NCBI GenBank assembly: GCA_022695795.1 | Contig: MU404178.1 | Coordinates: forward strand, 1 to 64,000 | Length of the DNA: 64,000 bases | Reading direction: 5' to 3' | DNA from: Biscogniauxia marginata | Taxonomy: Eukaryota > Ascomycota > Sordariomycetes > Xylariales > Xylariaceae | Shown here: positions 1 through 12,000 of the stretch, piece by piece | Position numbering within the stretch: position 1 is the first letter of the stretch | Layout of the letters: every line of letters begins with the position of its first letter | Program-made: the position numbers and the translations under genes | The notes under the pieces: generated by a model | What the model saw: only the letters and a program-made list of their open reading frames with translations | What the model was told of the DNA's origin: nothing | Databases searched by the model: none

Positions 1-1367
1 TCCTAACCAAACCCAATGATTTAACCCCCATGTTTTTAAACCCTCGGTTTTTAAAAAATTAAAACCCCCCCCCCCCCCCCCCCCTGCAGCCCTAACTGTA
101 CATACGTTTTCTACCATCTAAGAGGTAGGTGGTTTGTTCTTTTTTCTGGGGCGCGTGAGTGAAGACGTAAGCTCTAGCCAGCCCCCACGATGAGGTTGGT
201 CGGTTGGGTAGACTAGAAGGTAATAAGTGTAGGTTAGGTACAGGTTCTAGTTGTCGGAAGCCGACCTCACCACCCCTCAGTCCCGACAGGACCTTCACCT
301 ATTATAGTAAGTGGAAACCAATCCCGACGTTCTCTGGTTTCCCCTTTGCCAACAACACCGAAAGGTATGCCCGACATCTTCTTACCTCGACGAGATGGGG
401 GCGGAAATACCCTTTTGGTGAATCTTTTTTTTTCTCCTTACCTAGTCCTAGTAAATAGTTACAGTATTCGGTCGCACGTCTCACTAGCCATCCATAATCG
501 ATTTTTCTCGACGGGGCCGTCATCAGGAATAATTCGTTGTCGTGTTTTTATAGGCCTGACGTGAATAAGAAGATAGCTTGCCCGGTATCCGCCTCCTTAG
601 GTAAAACCCCTCTGTGGGAATGGATTAAATATAGATCGTTACGAATAGTCCTCAGTTCATATTGTGTAGCTGAAGATTCCCAATACTGCCCAAGTCGTAT
701 AAAAATATAACTATATCTGATAGGATGAATATCTCTCCTTCTCTCTCTCCCTCTCTCTCTTTTTTCTCGTATGACACCTCATCTTGGCCTCACCCCGCCA
801 TCTTTTACACACACTTCCTGTACACGCGGGGTTGTATGTAGATCGTCGCTGCGCACGACGGCATTGGCATTGAACGGTTGATATGCAAGTCAGATCTATA
901 CACATCGCCTAGTGGGAATCCTTCTTACACGAGGGCGGTGGGAGAAACATCGTCAGCGGCCACAAAAGTATAGTAAGCCGAGGAAACCTCTATTAGAGTT
1001 GTGAGAGAGTACATACAAACTAAAATTCTTGTTTTTTTCTTCCCACTATTTCTCTCCTTTCTTTTAACAGATACTCCTCCCGGGGAACGTCCTTCTAGAT
1101 CGGCCAAGACCTTCCTGCATCTTTCCTCTTCCTGTTACCAAGTCCCTTGTTTTTAGTCTTAGTCGCCATAACAAAATTGTATTGTATGATTCTTCAGCTT
1201 CCCCGAATATCATGGATGACTAGCCGTTCATTCTGACCTGCGGCAAGTGCGAAGACACGCATACAAGGGAGGCCGGCCCATGTCTTCGGCTTAACAAGTG
1301 CTTGGCCTGTGGATGAGAAGTTCGACAGAGCTGGTCAGGACATCGTCACCGAGTTTATAATACATAT
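1..1367. other. Intergenic sequence, no supported gene
   Basis: No open frame here has protein-like composition over a useful length. The first 64 bases are A/T/C-rich and lead into a run of 20 C at 65-84. CT-rich tracts lie near 735-765. At 1224-1316 a short open stretch encodes closely spaced cysteines (Cys-x2-Cys, then Cys, then Cys-x2-Cys), resembling a zinc-ribbon knuckle. It ends at a TGA and may belong with the decayed gene just downstream. Confidence 0.5.
65..84. repeat. Poly-C homopolymer run
   Basis: Twenty consecutive C residues follow AAAA and precede CTGCAG (sharing its first C). Runs of this length are replication- and sequencing-prone, so the exact length is uncertain. Confidence 0.9.
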
Positions 1368-2214
1368 ATGTCGAACCAGGCCACCACCATGGCCTCGAAG
1401 CCCGAAACAGGCATGCGTTCCTGCATCGCCAAACAGCTTCAACGGGTCTTGTCGACACAGAAGAGATGCATAGAATGGTGTGATTTGAGAAAGGGCGCCG
1501 TAGAAGGGCGGCGTCTGGCCCGACCTCTAGCCCGACCTGGCCATATCATCAAAGTCATCAGGAGGTCCTTGGTATTACACCCCGCAGACCTAGACGAGGA
1601 CCTGTCGGCCAAATATCGTGCTATTGGCGCGACGGTGAACCCGTACGGCCAAGATTCCATGTTCAGGTTTGTACTTTCCCGAATCACTTTTACATGCCTT
1701 GTCGTAAGCGTAGCTGACCACATGGGACCGCCCGTTCCTGAAAAAAAAAAAGATCTTTCGAGTCGTTCGAAGACCTGGGGACTATCGAGAAATCTCTAGA
1801 GGCCGGATTGTCAGAGCCAAGCGAACCAGTGCCACGCGAGCGCGAGCGGCTAGACCCCTGGAAAGAAGCCGTCGATTTGGAGAAACTGAGGGACGAAGTT
1901 GAAAAGGTGTCCGAATCCGGGACGATATGCGCATCTGAGCCGCGGCATGTCGTCACGAGCAAGTCTAGCAGCAGCAGATCCTTCAGGGGGTTCGCGACCG
2001 GGCACCACCTCACCTCGTCTTCGATATACCTCCGTAAGACAGAGATCATATTTATCCCGCCGCCAAAGTCGAAGAGGCTGTACGGGCGTCCGCGGAGGGT
2101 CTTCCGGAAGGGGTTCAGGAGGCGCTTGAGGGAGTACTGCAAGGGGCTCTTCACGAGGATATTCAGTGCCCCCTCTCCTTTCCTCTTGGCTACGATGGCA
2201 TGACTTCAACTTGA
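1368..2214 (+). pseudogene. Doubtful or decayed protein gene, function unknown
   Basis: A possible two-exon gene. An ATG at 1368 opens a frame to 1666 that could splice at a GTTTGT donor (intron 1667-1752) to a frame rich in Glu/Lys/Arg helix-formers (residues such as DPWKEAVDLEKLRDEVEKV). From about 1990 the protein-like character moves to a second frame, and from 2038 to the TGA at 2212-2214 to a third, which reads as a regular amphipathic helix. Two small indels would explain this, so I call it a probable pseudogene. An unrecognised extra intron is the alternative: a good GTAAGA donor sits at 2034. I recognise no family. The cysteine-rich stretch at 1224-1316 may be its broken 5' end. Confidence 0.35.
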
Positions 2215-2922
2215 GAAATCCAGTTATTTCGATTTTCCACGGGAGCCCTTTCCTGCGTGTCTTTTGTCTCCCATACAATATAGCCTATCTTCACCCCCAC
2301 GGGCATGGTCTCGCCGTGGGCAAGATTTACCCTGACGACTAAAATAAAGAGATATTCCCTTTGTTGCCACTTATGATGAAGAAAAGCCCCTTAACTGTAA
2401 AGTCGCTTGTAAATGGGTTCCGCTCACCCCCATGACTCTGAGATGGAAGAGGCCACATCTTCTCTATCTAAAAACGAGAAGACATATAATGTATTGTAGG
2501 TCATGTCATTGTTATCCCCTTACGCTCATTCCTCATAGCGCATTTCGTAGCTTCCTGCAACTAATTCTGCATTTCCTTGTCTTCATAAAGCCTTCGAGAA
2601 GCTATTGATCTGCTATACCCATACCCCCATAGTCCTCGAACATCTTGTTTCCTTACTTCCCTTCTTTAATTCAACTATTGACCAAAGGAAAAAAAAAGCT
2701 GACATTTTTTCTCACTCGATGGCCCTCGCCCTCGCCCCTATCAACTTATCCCTCATCAAAAGACTGACCACCCGAGGATAACATCAACATCCGAGTAACG
2801 AACGAACAACAGTTATTTCATATGCCTACCTAACAATAATATACGATACCATTCGTCCATCCATCCATCATCATCCAAGATTATCTTCCTTTCCGTTCCC
2901 GTTCGTTCCCCTTACTTTACCT
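2215..2922. other. Intergenic spacer, 3' side of EMC1
   Basis: CT-rich, low-complexity sequence between the doubtful gene and the minus-strand EMC1 stop codon. It probably includes the EMC1 3' UTR. I see no gene. Confidence 0.6.
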
Positions 2923-5900
2923 TTACATCGAAGCCTGCCACCGTAAATTAATCTGCTTTTTCCTGACCTGTAAATTGCAACACGATATCGTTAGTAAACT
3001 AGCTTAAGATTATATATAGTACACGATATGAGCAAAAGAAGGGACTGGTTTGACTTGACTTACCATCGGACCGAGAACCAGCACGCCGGCAGACAGCGCC
3101 AGGACAGTCCCCACCAGCGCGACCTTGTTGAACCCCTTGCCCAGGATGTCGAACGCCAGGCTGGGCGTGACCCTGGTCCCAAAGACGTCGATGCCGTACG
3201 CGAGCACGAGGCAGGTGCTCTCGAGCACCGCCGGCGCCGTCATGATCTCCCGCACCCCGAGCACGTCCCGCTGATGTGTGATCAGCATGCGCGAGTCCAG
3301 CTCGATGGCCGGCGCGTACTTGCTCAGCCCTTCCTCGAGCTCGGCAGGCGTCGGGTCTCGTCCGGCCGGCCGGCGGGGCTCGAGGACCACGCGGGGTAGT
3401 CCGATGATCGAGTGCGATTCGGGCATGTAGGCGAGCAGCTGTCTCGTGGTGATACCTTGTCGAGTTTGGGTGACTGCGAATGAATTGATAGGCCCCGACA
3501 GAACGAACGACTTCGAGACAACTGAAGGGAGAGCAGGCCCTGTGGGTAGATCAATGGGATCCAGGGACGAGAAGTTGGCAGAGTCTCCAAGAGGTCCACG
3601 ATCGTTTGAGAGCTCGGATTCGTAAAGGTCCGAGATGACTACCTGATATCCCTTGAGGGATTGTGTCTGAGCATCCCGTAGCTGGTACTGGCCGAAAAAT
3701 GAGCACAAGAACCAATTCTCAGCTAGAGCGCATGTGATGTCCTTGCTAGGGTCGACCCCTTCATGGGTCGACGAAGTCAGGACCTGTCCGGAAACCGTAT
3801 CCAATAGGTAGATTGTGAGCAAGTACGCTTGTTCATCAACCGCCGCTACCACGAGGGTATTGGGGTTCAGGTACTTGTACTTGACACTACGGTCTCCAAG
3901 GACCCGACCAATAGAAGCAATAGGATCGTGCTTGGCTCGGCTCGCAATGTTGACGATTTTCTGACCTTTAGGAGGCAAGAAGGTCCAAGCAGGGATTTCA
4001 GTAGCTTGTTCGCCCTTGGACTCAAAAGTCACACCTTTGATTCCGCCATCGCTCGTACGCGTGACGACAGTCTGCTTCGGTGTCCACTGACTTTGCACCC
4101 CGGCAATGTTGCCATCGACACCTATGGGAAGAAGCCATGGGCCCGCATCACTGTCTACAACGACAGCGCTCTCCACTGGCGGGAACACACCAGCTGGTGC
4201 CAATTCGATCGTCTTACCAGTGTCTGACTTGACGATGATAAACCCACCATCTGCTCCGCGGACAGTTACAGAGCCCTCAGCATCGTTAGCGTATATTGCC
4301 TTCACGTCCCAGCGCTTCCCAGATGGCGTTTCGTTTGCAGACTTGGACCAGATAATTTTCCCGTGATTGCCTGCATCAAGACCATATAGCTTGCCACGCT
4401 TGGTTGCCAATACTACAAGCTTGTTGAATCCAAAGCTGTCTCGCGAAAGTACACCGCTGGAACCTGTATCATCCAAACCAACTATGCTGCTAAAAAGACG
4501 CTTTGGGATAGACTGTAGGAAAGCCGGAAGGTACTGAAGATCATTAATGTGACGATTGACGCGGTGGACATAGGCCGTCCACGGGTTGCTATGAGCCTCA
4601 TCCTCAAGTGTCTTGGCAAGATCTTCAGATTCCGGTATTTCCGCCCAAGTGGCCGCTATGCCGCCACTCAAGCCTTCTGGCCTAGTCCAGGCCAGATCAC
4701 CGTTGACGATCTCAGTCCAGTCATCGGCATCATTGACTACGGCCGATCTCACAGCGTAGTTGTCATCAGACTTTTTGAGAACTTCAGACACGCCGTGTAC
4801 AACACTGACCTTGTCAGTTCCTGTCTTCAAGGGCCAACGGCCGAGGATGCCGTGAGAGGTAGACGATGTAACGATGACCTCATCGGCCGTGACTCGAGTG
4901 AAGTAGACGTTGGCTGCAGATGAACTCGTAGAGAAAGCACTCTTGCCCTCTAGTAACGGGAGATCGTAAGCCTTGCTGATGGCACTGCTCTTGAGGTCGA
5001 CATGGAATACCTCTGCCTTGCTGCCCGACTTGGTGCGGCTATGTACTAGGAAATGGGGTGACGATTGGATAGTGTGTGGCGCATGAACCTCGACACTAAC
5101 CGTGTCCGAAGCCAGAGGGAATTCCTGCCTGTTCTTGGTGCCGAGGACGTTGACCTTCAATTTCGTCATAGTATTATCGGTCCAGGCGACAATGGGAGCA
5201 GCCGAGTTGGCGCCAACGAACATGACGTCCTCCGCTTTTTGGACCTCGCCTTTTACCCCGATGATGATCTCGTCTAGCTTCGTCCCGGTCAAGTTATCCA
5301 ACACCAGAACCTTGAGGGTGTAGGAAGGTGCTGATCCATGTAGGGTGAGGACGAAAACCTTCTCGATGTTGGTGCTCACTTGCAGGGGAAGGTCTTTGTT
5401 CACTTCCCTGAACTCCCAGACGACGCGTCCTTCATTTCCGTGAATCCGTCGCGCAACCGTTACGCCATCTTCGTCGTGGAGGGTCAAGACGTCTTTCCTG
5501 CCATCCTCGGTCATCTCCAAGACCTCGAGGTCGTTTACGGACCCGTCAAAATCTATCGACCAGACGTTGCGGCCACTGATGGCGTCCCAGGTATGGACGG
5601 AACTGCCAAGTGCGCTCGCCAACCATGTGTCATCCTCAACTGGCCGTAGGTGCCCGCCGCCGTCGGTGATATTGGCGTTCAGCAGGTGCCTCCATACAAT
5701 TGCGCCATTGCTGGGATTGACGGCGCCCAGCACGCCTAGGTCGCTAAGAGTGTATAAGAGACTCGCTTTCTCTTGGGGTCTCGGTCGGTGGAAAAAGGTG
5801 GTTTCGCGTTGGGGTACGCCGAGGAGTTCATGGTGGTAATCGATGTGGCCGACCTCGTCTCTGAAGACGGCGCGGACGGTAGCAGGCAGAGCCAGCAGCA

Positions 5901-5934
5901 GCGAGAAGGAGAGTGCTCCGGTTGATAAATGCAT
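2923..5934 (-). CDS. EMC1: ER membrane protein complex subunit 1
   Basis: EMC1 is the large lumenal subunit of the ER membrane complex, which inserts transmembrane segments and tail-anchored proteins. The predicted protein is 971 residues. An N-terminal signal peptide (about residues 1-22, leucine/alanine-rich) is followed by a PQQ/WD-like lumenal beta-propeller starting at the conserved FRDEVGHIDYHHELLG stretch, then the EMC1 C-terminal domain and one transmembrane helix near the end. The last intron (2968-3063, donor GTAAGT, acceptor TTTACAG) is needed for the authentic tail: splicing replaces a spurious read-through with VRKKQINLRW, the basic cytosolic end typical of EMC1. The start at 5934 gives a clean signal peptide. 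The family assignment rests on overall sequence character, length and tail. Confidence 0.95.
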
Positions 5935-6755
5935 CTCGCCTTCTGCACAGCTAGTACGCCGGGGTAAATAGCAAAGGAAGATAATTAGGATACCTCGTAC
6001 ATGGGCATAGCAGCGGCGTCAAGCAGTTTACACAGCTCCGGTCAAGTTGATATGTAGCTTGGTTGGTTTAACATCTCCAGCTAAGACAGTTGGAGCTTTG
6101 GCTTATCGAAAAGCACGGGCGGGTCTATCTAGGTATCTAGGTACCTAACCTACTTAGGTTAGGTAAGGTTATCTACCTGGTAACATATTTATAATGGACT
6201 CACTCAGCTGTGGGCAGCTGTTGCTTCCAAGCATCCCCTACTTACATATGCTCATACCTATCATCACTCTTTTGTACTAGCATACTCCTTAGACGAAATA
6301 TTAGGTATATATCTATCTACTAGTAACATGGCACTAGAAAAAGGGGTGAAAAAGGAAAAAAGAAAAGAAGTAGAATTATAGTCTCGAATTCTACGAGACG
6401 GTCGGTTGGTATCAGAGAAAACCAAACTACTACTATACTCCAGCAATTTTCTTAGTAGTACATGCATGCAATGGAATAGACCCGTTGCCATCTTGCCAGC
6501 TTCTGCCTCGAAGAAAAAAAAAGGAAGAAATTCGTAGCAAAACAATAAATCCCTCGAAAGCTGTTGTCTCATCAACAGACCCAAAGCGAAATTTCCGTCA
6601 TGGTATAAAAGAGGTGATGCGTGTCGCCATGTACGAACACGACCAAACATTAAGGGGTCATACGTGTGACAGAAATCGGGTTATCCTAGTCCAACAGGGT
6701 CGACGCTGCGGTACGCTGAATCGGCCAAGGCACATCAGCACCGACGTCCTGGTGC
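5935..6755. other. Intergenic spacer with TAGGTA-type motifs
   Basis: Holds the EMC1 promoter and the 3' side of the zinc-finger gene. At 6121-6180 short TAGGTA/TACCTA repeats cluster. No gene is supported. Confidence 0.6.
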
Positions 6756-8086
6756 TTACGCCTTCTTGGGACGGCCTCGCTTTCCCTTGACAGCTGGAGC
6801 TGGAGCCGCCTCTTCCTCCCCTTCGTCGGTAGCAGCGGTCTTGGCCTTTCGACCACCTTTGGCCTTGGCCTTAGCCTTGGGAGCTGGTTCCTCTTCCTCG
6901 TCATCCTCTTCTATGGGCTCTGGTTCCTGCTTCTTCGCCGCCCTTTTGGCTCGGGACTTCTTTGCCGGAACGGGCTCAGTTGGTTCCTCTGGTTCCTCTA
7001 GCTCCTCATCTTCGTCTTCATCGACGACTTTCTTAGACTTGCGGCTAGCCCTGACCTTCTTGGTGGGCTCTTCTTCTGCCTTTTCGTCCTCATCGACAGC
7101 CTTCTTGGTCTTGCGACCGGCTCTGGCCTTTTTCTTAGCCGGTTGTGCTTCCTCTTCATCCTCATCATCTTCGTCAGCCTTCTTGCGACCGCGCTTGGCA
7201 GCCTTCTTGGGAGCAGGCTTCTGCGAAGCCTCACCAGCAGCTTCCTAAATACGAATGTGAGCAATACTAAGAACTTTAGGTTATCAGGTTTACACTGACT
7301 TCATCATCGTCTTCGCCAGCCTTTGCCTTCTTGGCGCGACCACGGATAGCAGTCTTTCCAGGAACGTTGAACTCAGGATCCTAAATGGAATTAGTGGGCT
7401 ATAAAGCTTGGATAGACGAGGTAGTGACATACGCCATTGAAGTCTTCAGCGTCAATGTGTCCTTGAGTAACCACACGCTTGATCTTTTCCTGTAGGTCGG
7501 AATCGCTGGGGCTTGGGTCAGAAAAGTGCAAGATGATAAGCTCTAGTAAGTGCCTACGTGATGTCCTCAAACCCGTCAATCATGTCCCAGTCATACTCGC
7601 CATTATTCTCAATAAAAGACTGGAGATTAGTGACAGTCTTTCCGGAGACACAACCCCTAAATAGAAAGTCAACTAGTCAGTCGAGGACCTATGATCCGGA
7701 GAGGCTCATCCGCCATGCCATACCAGTGACGCCATTTCCAGGACCCGTGCTCAGTCCCAGGCATAGTGACCCAAGTGCCGAAGCGTAGCTCGCCCTTGGT
7801 GATCTTGTTGCCGCTGTCTTTGCAGACCTTGTCCTGACAACCAGCGCGGTTGTTAGGAGATATTTCTAGGAGCCAAGTCAGTCATGTTGTACACGTTGCG
7901 AAGAAATTTCATGTGTAGTATAGCGATGTGTTGACATATCAGAGGTAGAGTCGCATGGAAGTAGATGCTCAAGAAATCGGAAGCGATAGGAAATAGTGAA
8001 AGCGAAATGAACCAAGATAGCGATGCTTAAGGGGTGCAAATAAAACAGGAAAGTAAGTACATACCGACACGATACGAGGTAGGCAT
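6756..8086 (-). CDS. PARP-type zinc finger / AT-hook nuclear protein
   Basis: Predicted nuclear DNA-binding protein of 301 residues from six exons (8065-8086, 7724-7865, 7558-7656, 7433-7505, 7300-7380, 6756-7244); all five introns are 52-199 bp and phase-consistent. The N-terminal ~90 residues form a zf-PARP domain: Cys17/Cys22, the KGELRFGTWV strand, then WKWRHWGCVSG supplying the His and last Cys. In PARP1 and DNA ligase III this finger binds nicks and strand breaks. The rest is a low-complexity tail of alternating Lys/Ala/Arg blocks and Asp/Glu blocks, ending in KRGRPKKA, an AT-hook for the AT-rich minor groove. There is no PARP catalytic domain and no ligase or phosphatase domain. Such stand-alone zf-PARP proteins occur in fungi with unclear function. 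The gene lies beside ATR in the same orientation. Confidence 0.88.
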
Positions 8087-9070
8087 CTTGTCTCGATTAC
8101 GAAGAGAGGTAGAATGATGAGTGCTGCGTGTGGGTGACGCAATGTGACCAGCGTCAACTAACAGAAGGGAGAACTCGATGAAGCAGAGTCGATCGGGTTA
8201 CTCGTCTGGTACAAGATAGAAAGAGAAAAAAGCCCAGTCGTGCTCGTTGGGACGATGAGCCAAAACGAAAGGAGAAAAAGTCAAGGATCAAACTACAAAT
8301 TAGACAATCTCAGAGAAATTTCGGGTATGTATGCAGTGGAAGAAGTTGATCGGAGCTTGGGCGTCAAGAGAACGAAAAAGAGGGAGATGGAGATGGAGAG
8401 GGAAACAAGGAAAGAAAAAGGTGTTGGAGGTGGGAGCTTGAAACGCGAAGTGGTGCACGCGTCAAAGAATTCAGCCTTTTTGGAGGGACGAGCGATCAAA
8501 GCTCCCCTCCCTCTTACCTCTGCTGTTGGTGTGCTGAGATGCTGCCTGGTAAAGTCCCTAAACCGCCTAAACTATGCCCCCTGAGCACCCTGCACACCCT
8601 CTGTATTTTAGCCCATTACACCAGTAATCACTAACAATATGAACATATCGACCACCACTACTTTTATTGATGTCCACCTCACGTTAATGATAATGACAAT
8701 AATAATATCAACAACAGCAGGTATCCTGTTTTTCAGATAGGTACCTAGATATCGAGAATCCCTCTTACCTAAATTATGCTTAAAATCATTCCACACTTTT
8801 CATGATTTCCGACCGGTTTCCCTCTACCCGTAACGTAGGTAATCTAGGCAATTCGTAGTCTTTGTTATATGCAGGTAACTTAGACAGCCGGAGACCACTC
8901 GTCATATTCTCTAGTTAGTTTTTTTTCATCGAACCATCCAGCTGACCTTACAGGGCCGCATCGTATCATACACTATAAGATTTCAAACAAGCCACGCACG
9001 TCGACGCATATGTGCGCGTAGTAGCAACACGATAATGATAAGCAAAATCCCCTCCAACTCCTCCTATCCC
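8087..9070. other. Intergenic spacer
   Basis: Promoter region of the zinc-finger gene and 3' side of ATR. An open stretch at 8240-8584 (+) is biased to Lys/Arg/Glu because of purine-rich sequence and shows no domain or splice context. Nothing else is seen. Confidence 0.55.
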
Positions 9071-12000
9071 TTACAAGAATGGACACCAACCAATGTACAT
9101 GGCCGCTAGATTCCTAGGGTTGACCGCTTGTTTGATGAGCTCCTCCACCTGCCCTTCTACGCCTAGAGGTATACTTTCGTCAGGCAGTAAGCCTCTGACT
9201 TTCCTCTTGATACTGTCCACCACGCTTTGAGGATTGAGCTTTACAACCTCATTATTCCTCCGCTTGTCTCTTTGCAAGTCAAGTGTAGGATCGTAGATGA
9301 ACGCTTCCAAGATCGTCATCAGTGTCTCCTCCTGCTGCCTCAGGATACGAAGTGTCAGCTCCGAGCACTGCCTGAACGGTCCTTCGTATCCGTAGATCCC
9401 CATGGCAGCTACCATATTGTGAGTCAGCCGGAACGGCACCCGCTCGGGCTGCGCGAAGGTAAGACCTTTGTCGAAGAGACAGTTAAAGTCGACATGGAAG
9501 ACACCGCCATTGCCTTCTTCGAGCAGCACGTTCTCGCCGTGGCGATCGCCCAGTCCCAGGATCGTCCCGACCATCGACATGACCGCACAAGACCTTGTAT
9601 ACCGGAGTCGTGCTGTGAACCAGGCCGACGGATTGGGGAACTGCGCAATGAACCAGTTAGGAAGTACTGATGGAAACATGCCCAAGACCCCTTCGGTAAA
9701 GATCTTGGTGTTTTTATCACTCGTAGCCGCATCCTTCATCATCTGCGCAAGGTTGCCATAGTTAGGGACGATTCCGCGCGAACGGTAGATGACGAGGAGT
9801 ATATCGCGTAATGTTTTGAGACCATCAACCCACTCGATGATGCCACACTCCTCATTGAGAGGTGTGACTGCGTAGGTCTTAATGTATAATTGGCGCCTGC
9901 TGGATTCCGCATCTCGTTTCAACGATCGATTGATCATGCTGTTAAACTCCATGAGACGCTGATCCGTCCGGAGATCGTCCTTTGGCTTGACAAGGAGTCC
10001 ATAATTAACCCCGTTTGTCCCACGGGCTGTGAGCTTTCGAGGCTTTGCTAGAGAGCCGAGCACCAAAACGTCGTCTAAGAACGAATGAATGAGAATCACA
10101 TCTCGCGAAAATGCCTTGTGCCTCTTCACATTGTCAGTCAACGTGGGGAGGGTCGCGGTCAGACATGTCTCGATTGGAACGACCAGTGGGCAGGGCGTGC
10201 ATTTGTGGTTGAAATTCAGGTCTCTGGTGATGCTTGCATGAGTCGTCCGATTACTCTGGAAATCGCCATTGTTGCAGGCTGCAAGAAGCTGTTCTGCCAG
10301 CCTCTCGCCCATGCGGAGCATCGCTTTAAGATCCAATGAGCCAGTATCTGCCTTTTTGTTTTTGTTTCTGAGCCTCACTAAGATCTGTTGCCCACGCGCC
10401 CTACGGTCAGTTGTGGCTTTTTTGGAAGTCATTATGGCAAACAGGCTCCATATGGCCTGCCTGGGGTGAGCCTCAACAACACGCACGATTATTTCCTCAA
10501 GTATCATAAAGGCCTCTTGGTTGGGGTGGGCGATTCGTGCAACAAGCTGAGAAAGCGCTGTGTAAAATATATATGCCGGCAGTCGCTGTACGTGCTTGTA
10601 CAGATACTTATGAAGCGCCTCGAGTTGTATCTTCCGCCGATGCTGGAGCTCCCGTGAGACTGAGATTTTGCCTTCCGGTGCCTTATCGATCTGAGCCGCA
10701 AGTTCAAGCCAGAGAGTGAGAATTCGAGGCAAAGTCTGGTATAGATACTTGGTACCATAGTTGAGGGACCGGATGTAATTCTCGACTACGAGCTTGGCTG
10801 TCTCTCCGGTAAGGTATTCATCACTCTGGTCATCCGGCTTAAGTGACCTTTCAGATTCAAGCATTTTCTTGTAATGTCGACCAAGATAATAATGACCTTT
10901 CTCCCATGTACCATAATTTAGGGGTACAACGCGATATTGTTCTCTCAAGGCCGTTGCATGCGTCTGGCCTGCACTGTCGAGCCATTTTGCAAGTAGAAGT
11001 TGAGCTCGGGCAGTTAGCATGTTCTGCTGTAGTTCAATGTTCTTCTCAGAAGATTCATGTTCGACGAAGCTTCGGTTTGTGAAGGCATTACTAGCAATAG
11101 CACCTTTAAGAGTCTGTATTGCCTTCCTATTATGTCCTTCTCTCCATAAGAGTCGGGCATTCTCGATTGTTGCAGAGTCATCACCTAGCTGTGAAGCATG
11201 AAGAACAGCATTAAATGATTGGTGCATCGCGTTAGCCTTCCTAGCGAGTCGGGCGCTCGACAGCCACGAAGCCGATATATCTAAGTCACCGAAACGCGGT
11301 CTAGTTAAATTAGCAGTTGAAATGTATCACGAAAGACAGAAATGACCTACCGCGTCAATTCCATGGCCGCTCGGTGGACGCTCAGCACGTACTGCTTATC
11401 GCTAACATACGAACCAAGCACCTCAAGCCGCCGATTCAGGGACTTGAGCGTTTCTTCCGGATGATGGTCTCCATCACTGTTCATACCAGCGACGAGTTCA
11501 AGATCAGTCAACACGTGAGTCCTCAGCATAGGCTCGTGGCATGCCTGCAATGATGAAGTAGCTGAAAACGTCATTGACGAGCTGATCCTGTCTCGCATGA
11601 TTTTCATCTCTTCGAGAAATGCCTGCGTCCATCCTTTCTGGAGATATAAAAGGGCCTGGGCAATCGACACATTGAAATTCTCCGTACGGTCACCTTGGTA
11701 CTTATCGATGAACTTCTGCATCGTCTGCCATCTACTAGTTGCCCAGGAAGCTTCCACTGCATACGGTACAATCCGGTTTATGGTCGTGGTTGCAGTATGC
11801 TTCTCGATGCCCTCAACATAGTTCAGGAGAACATCTGAGGTTGCGATTAGCGAGACACATAATATCTAGATAAGTTTAAACATACCATACTGGCCAGATT
11901 CCTTGAGGCACGTGAGAAGGTCAATCTGGACATCGACATTGTCGGGGTCTTCAGCCAACTTGATTTCGTACCAAGTCTGTGCTGCAGCCCACCTCCCAGT

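Noticed and set aside
6766..7248. 160-codon Ser/Ala-rich plus-strand frame
   Set aside because: It is the antisense of the Lys/Asp/Glu repeats in the zinc-finger protein; long Ser runs come from reversed GAA/GAT codons.
8240..8584. 114-codon Lys/Arg/Glu-rich plus-strand frame
   Set aside because: It lies in purine-rich promoter DNA, has no domain and has no splice or homology support.
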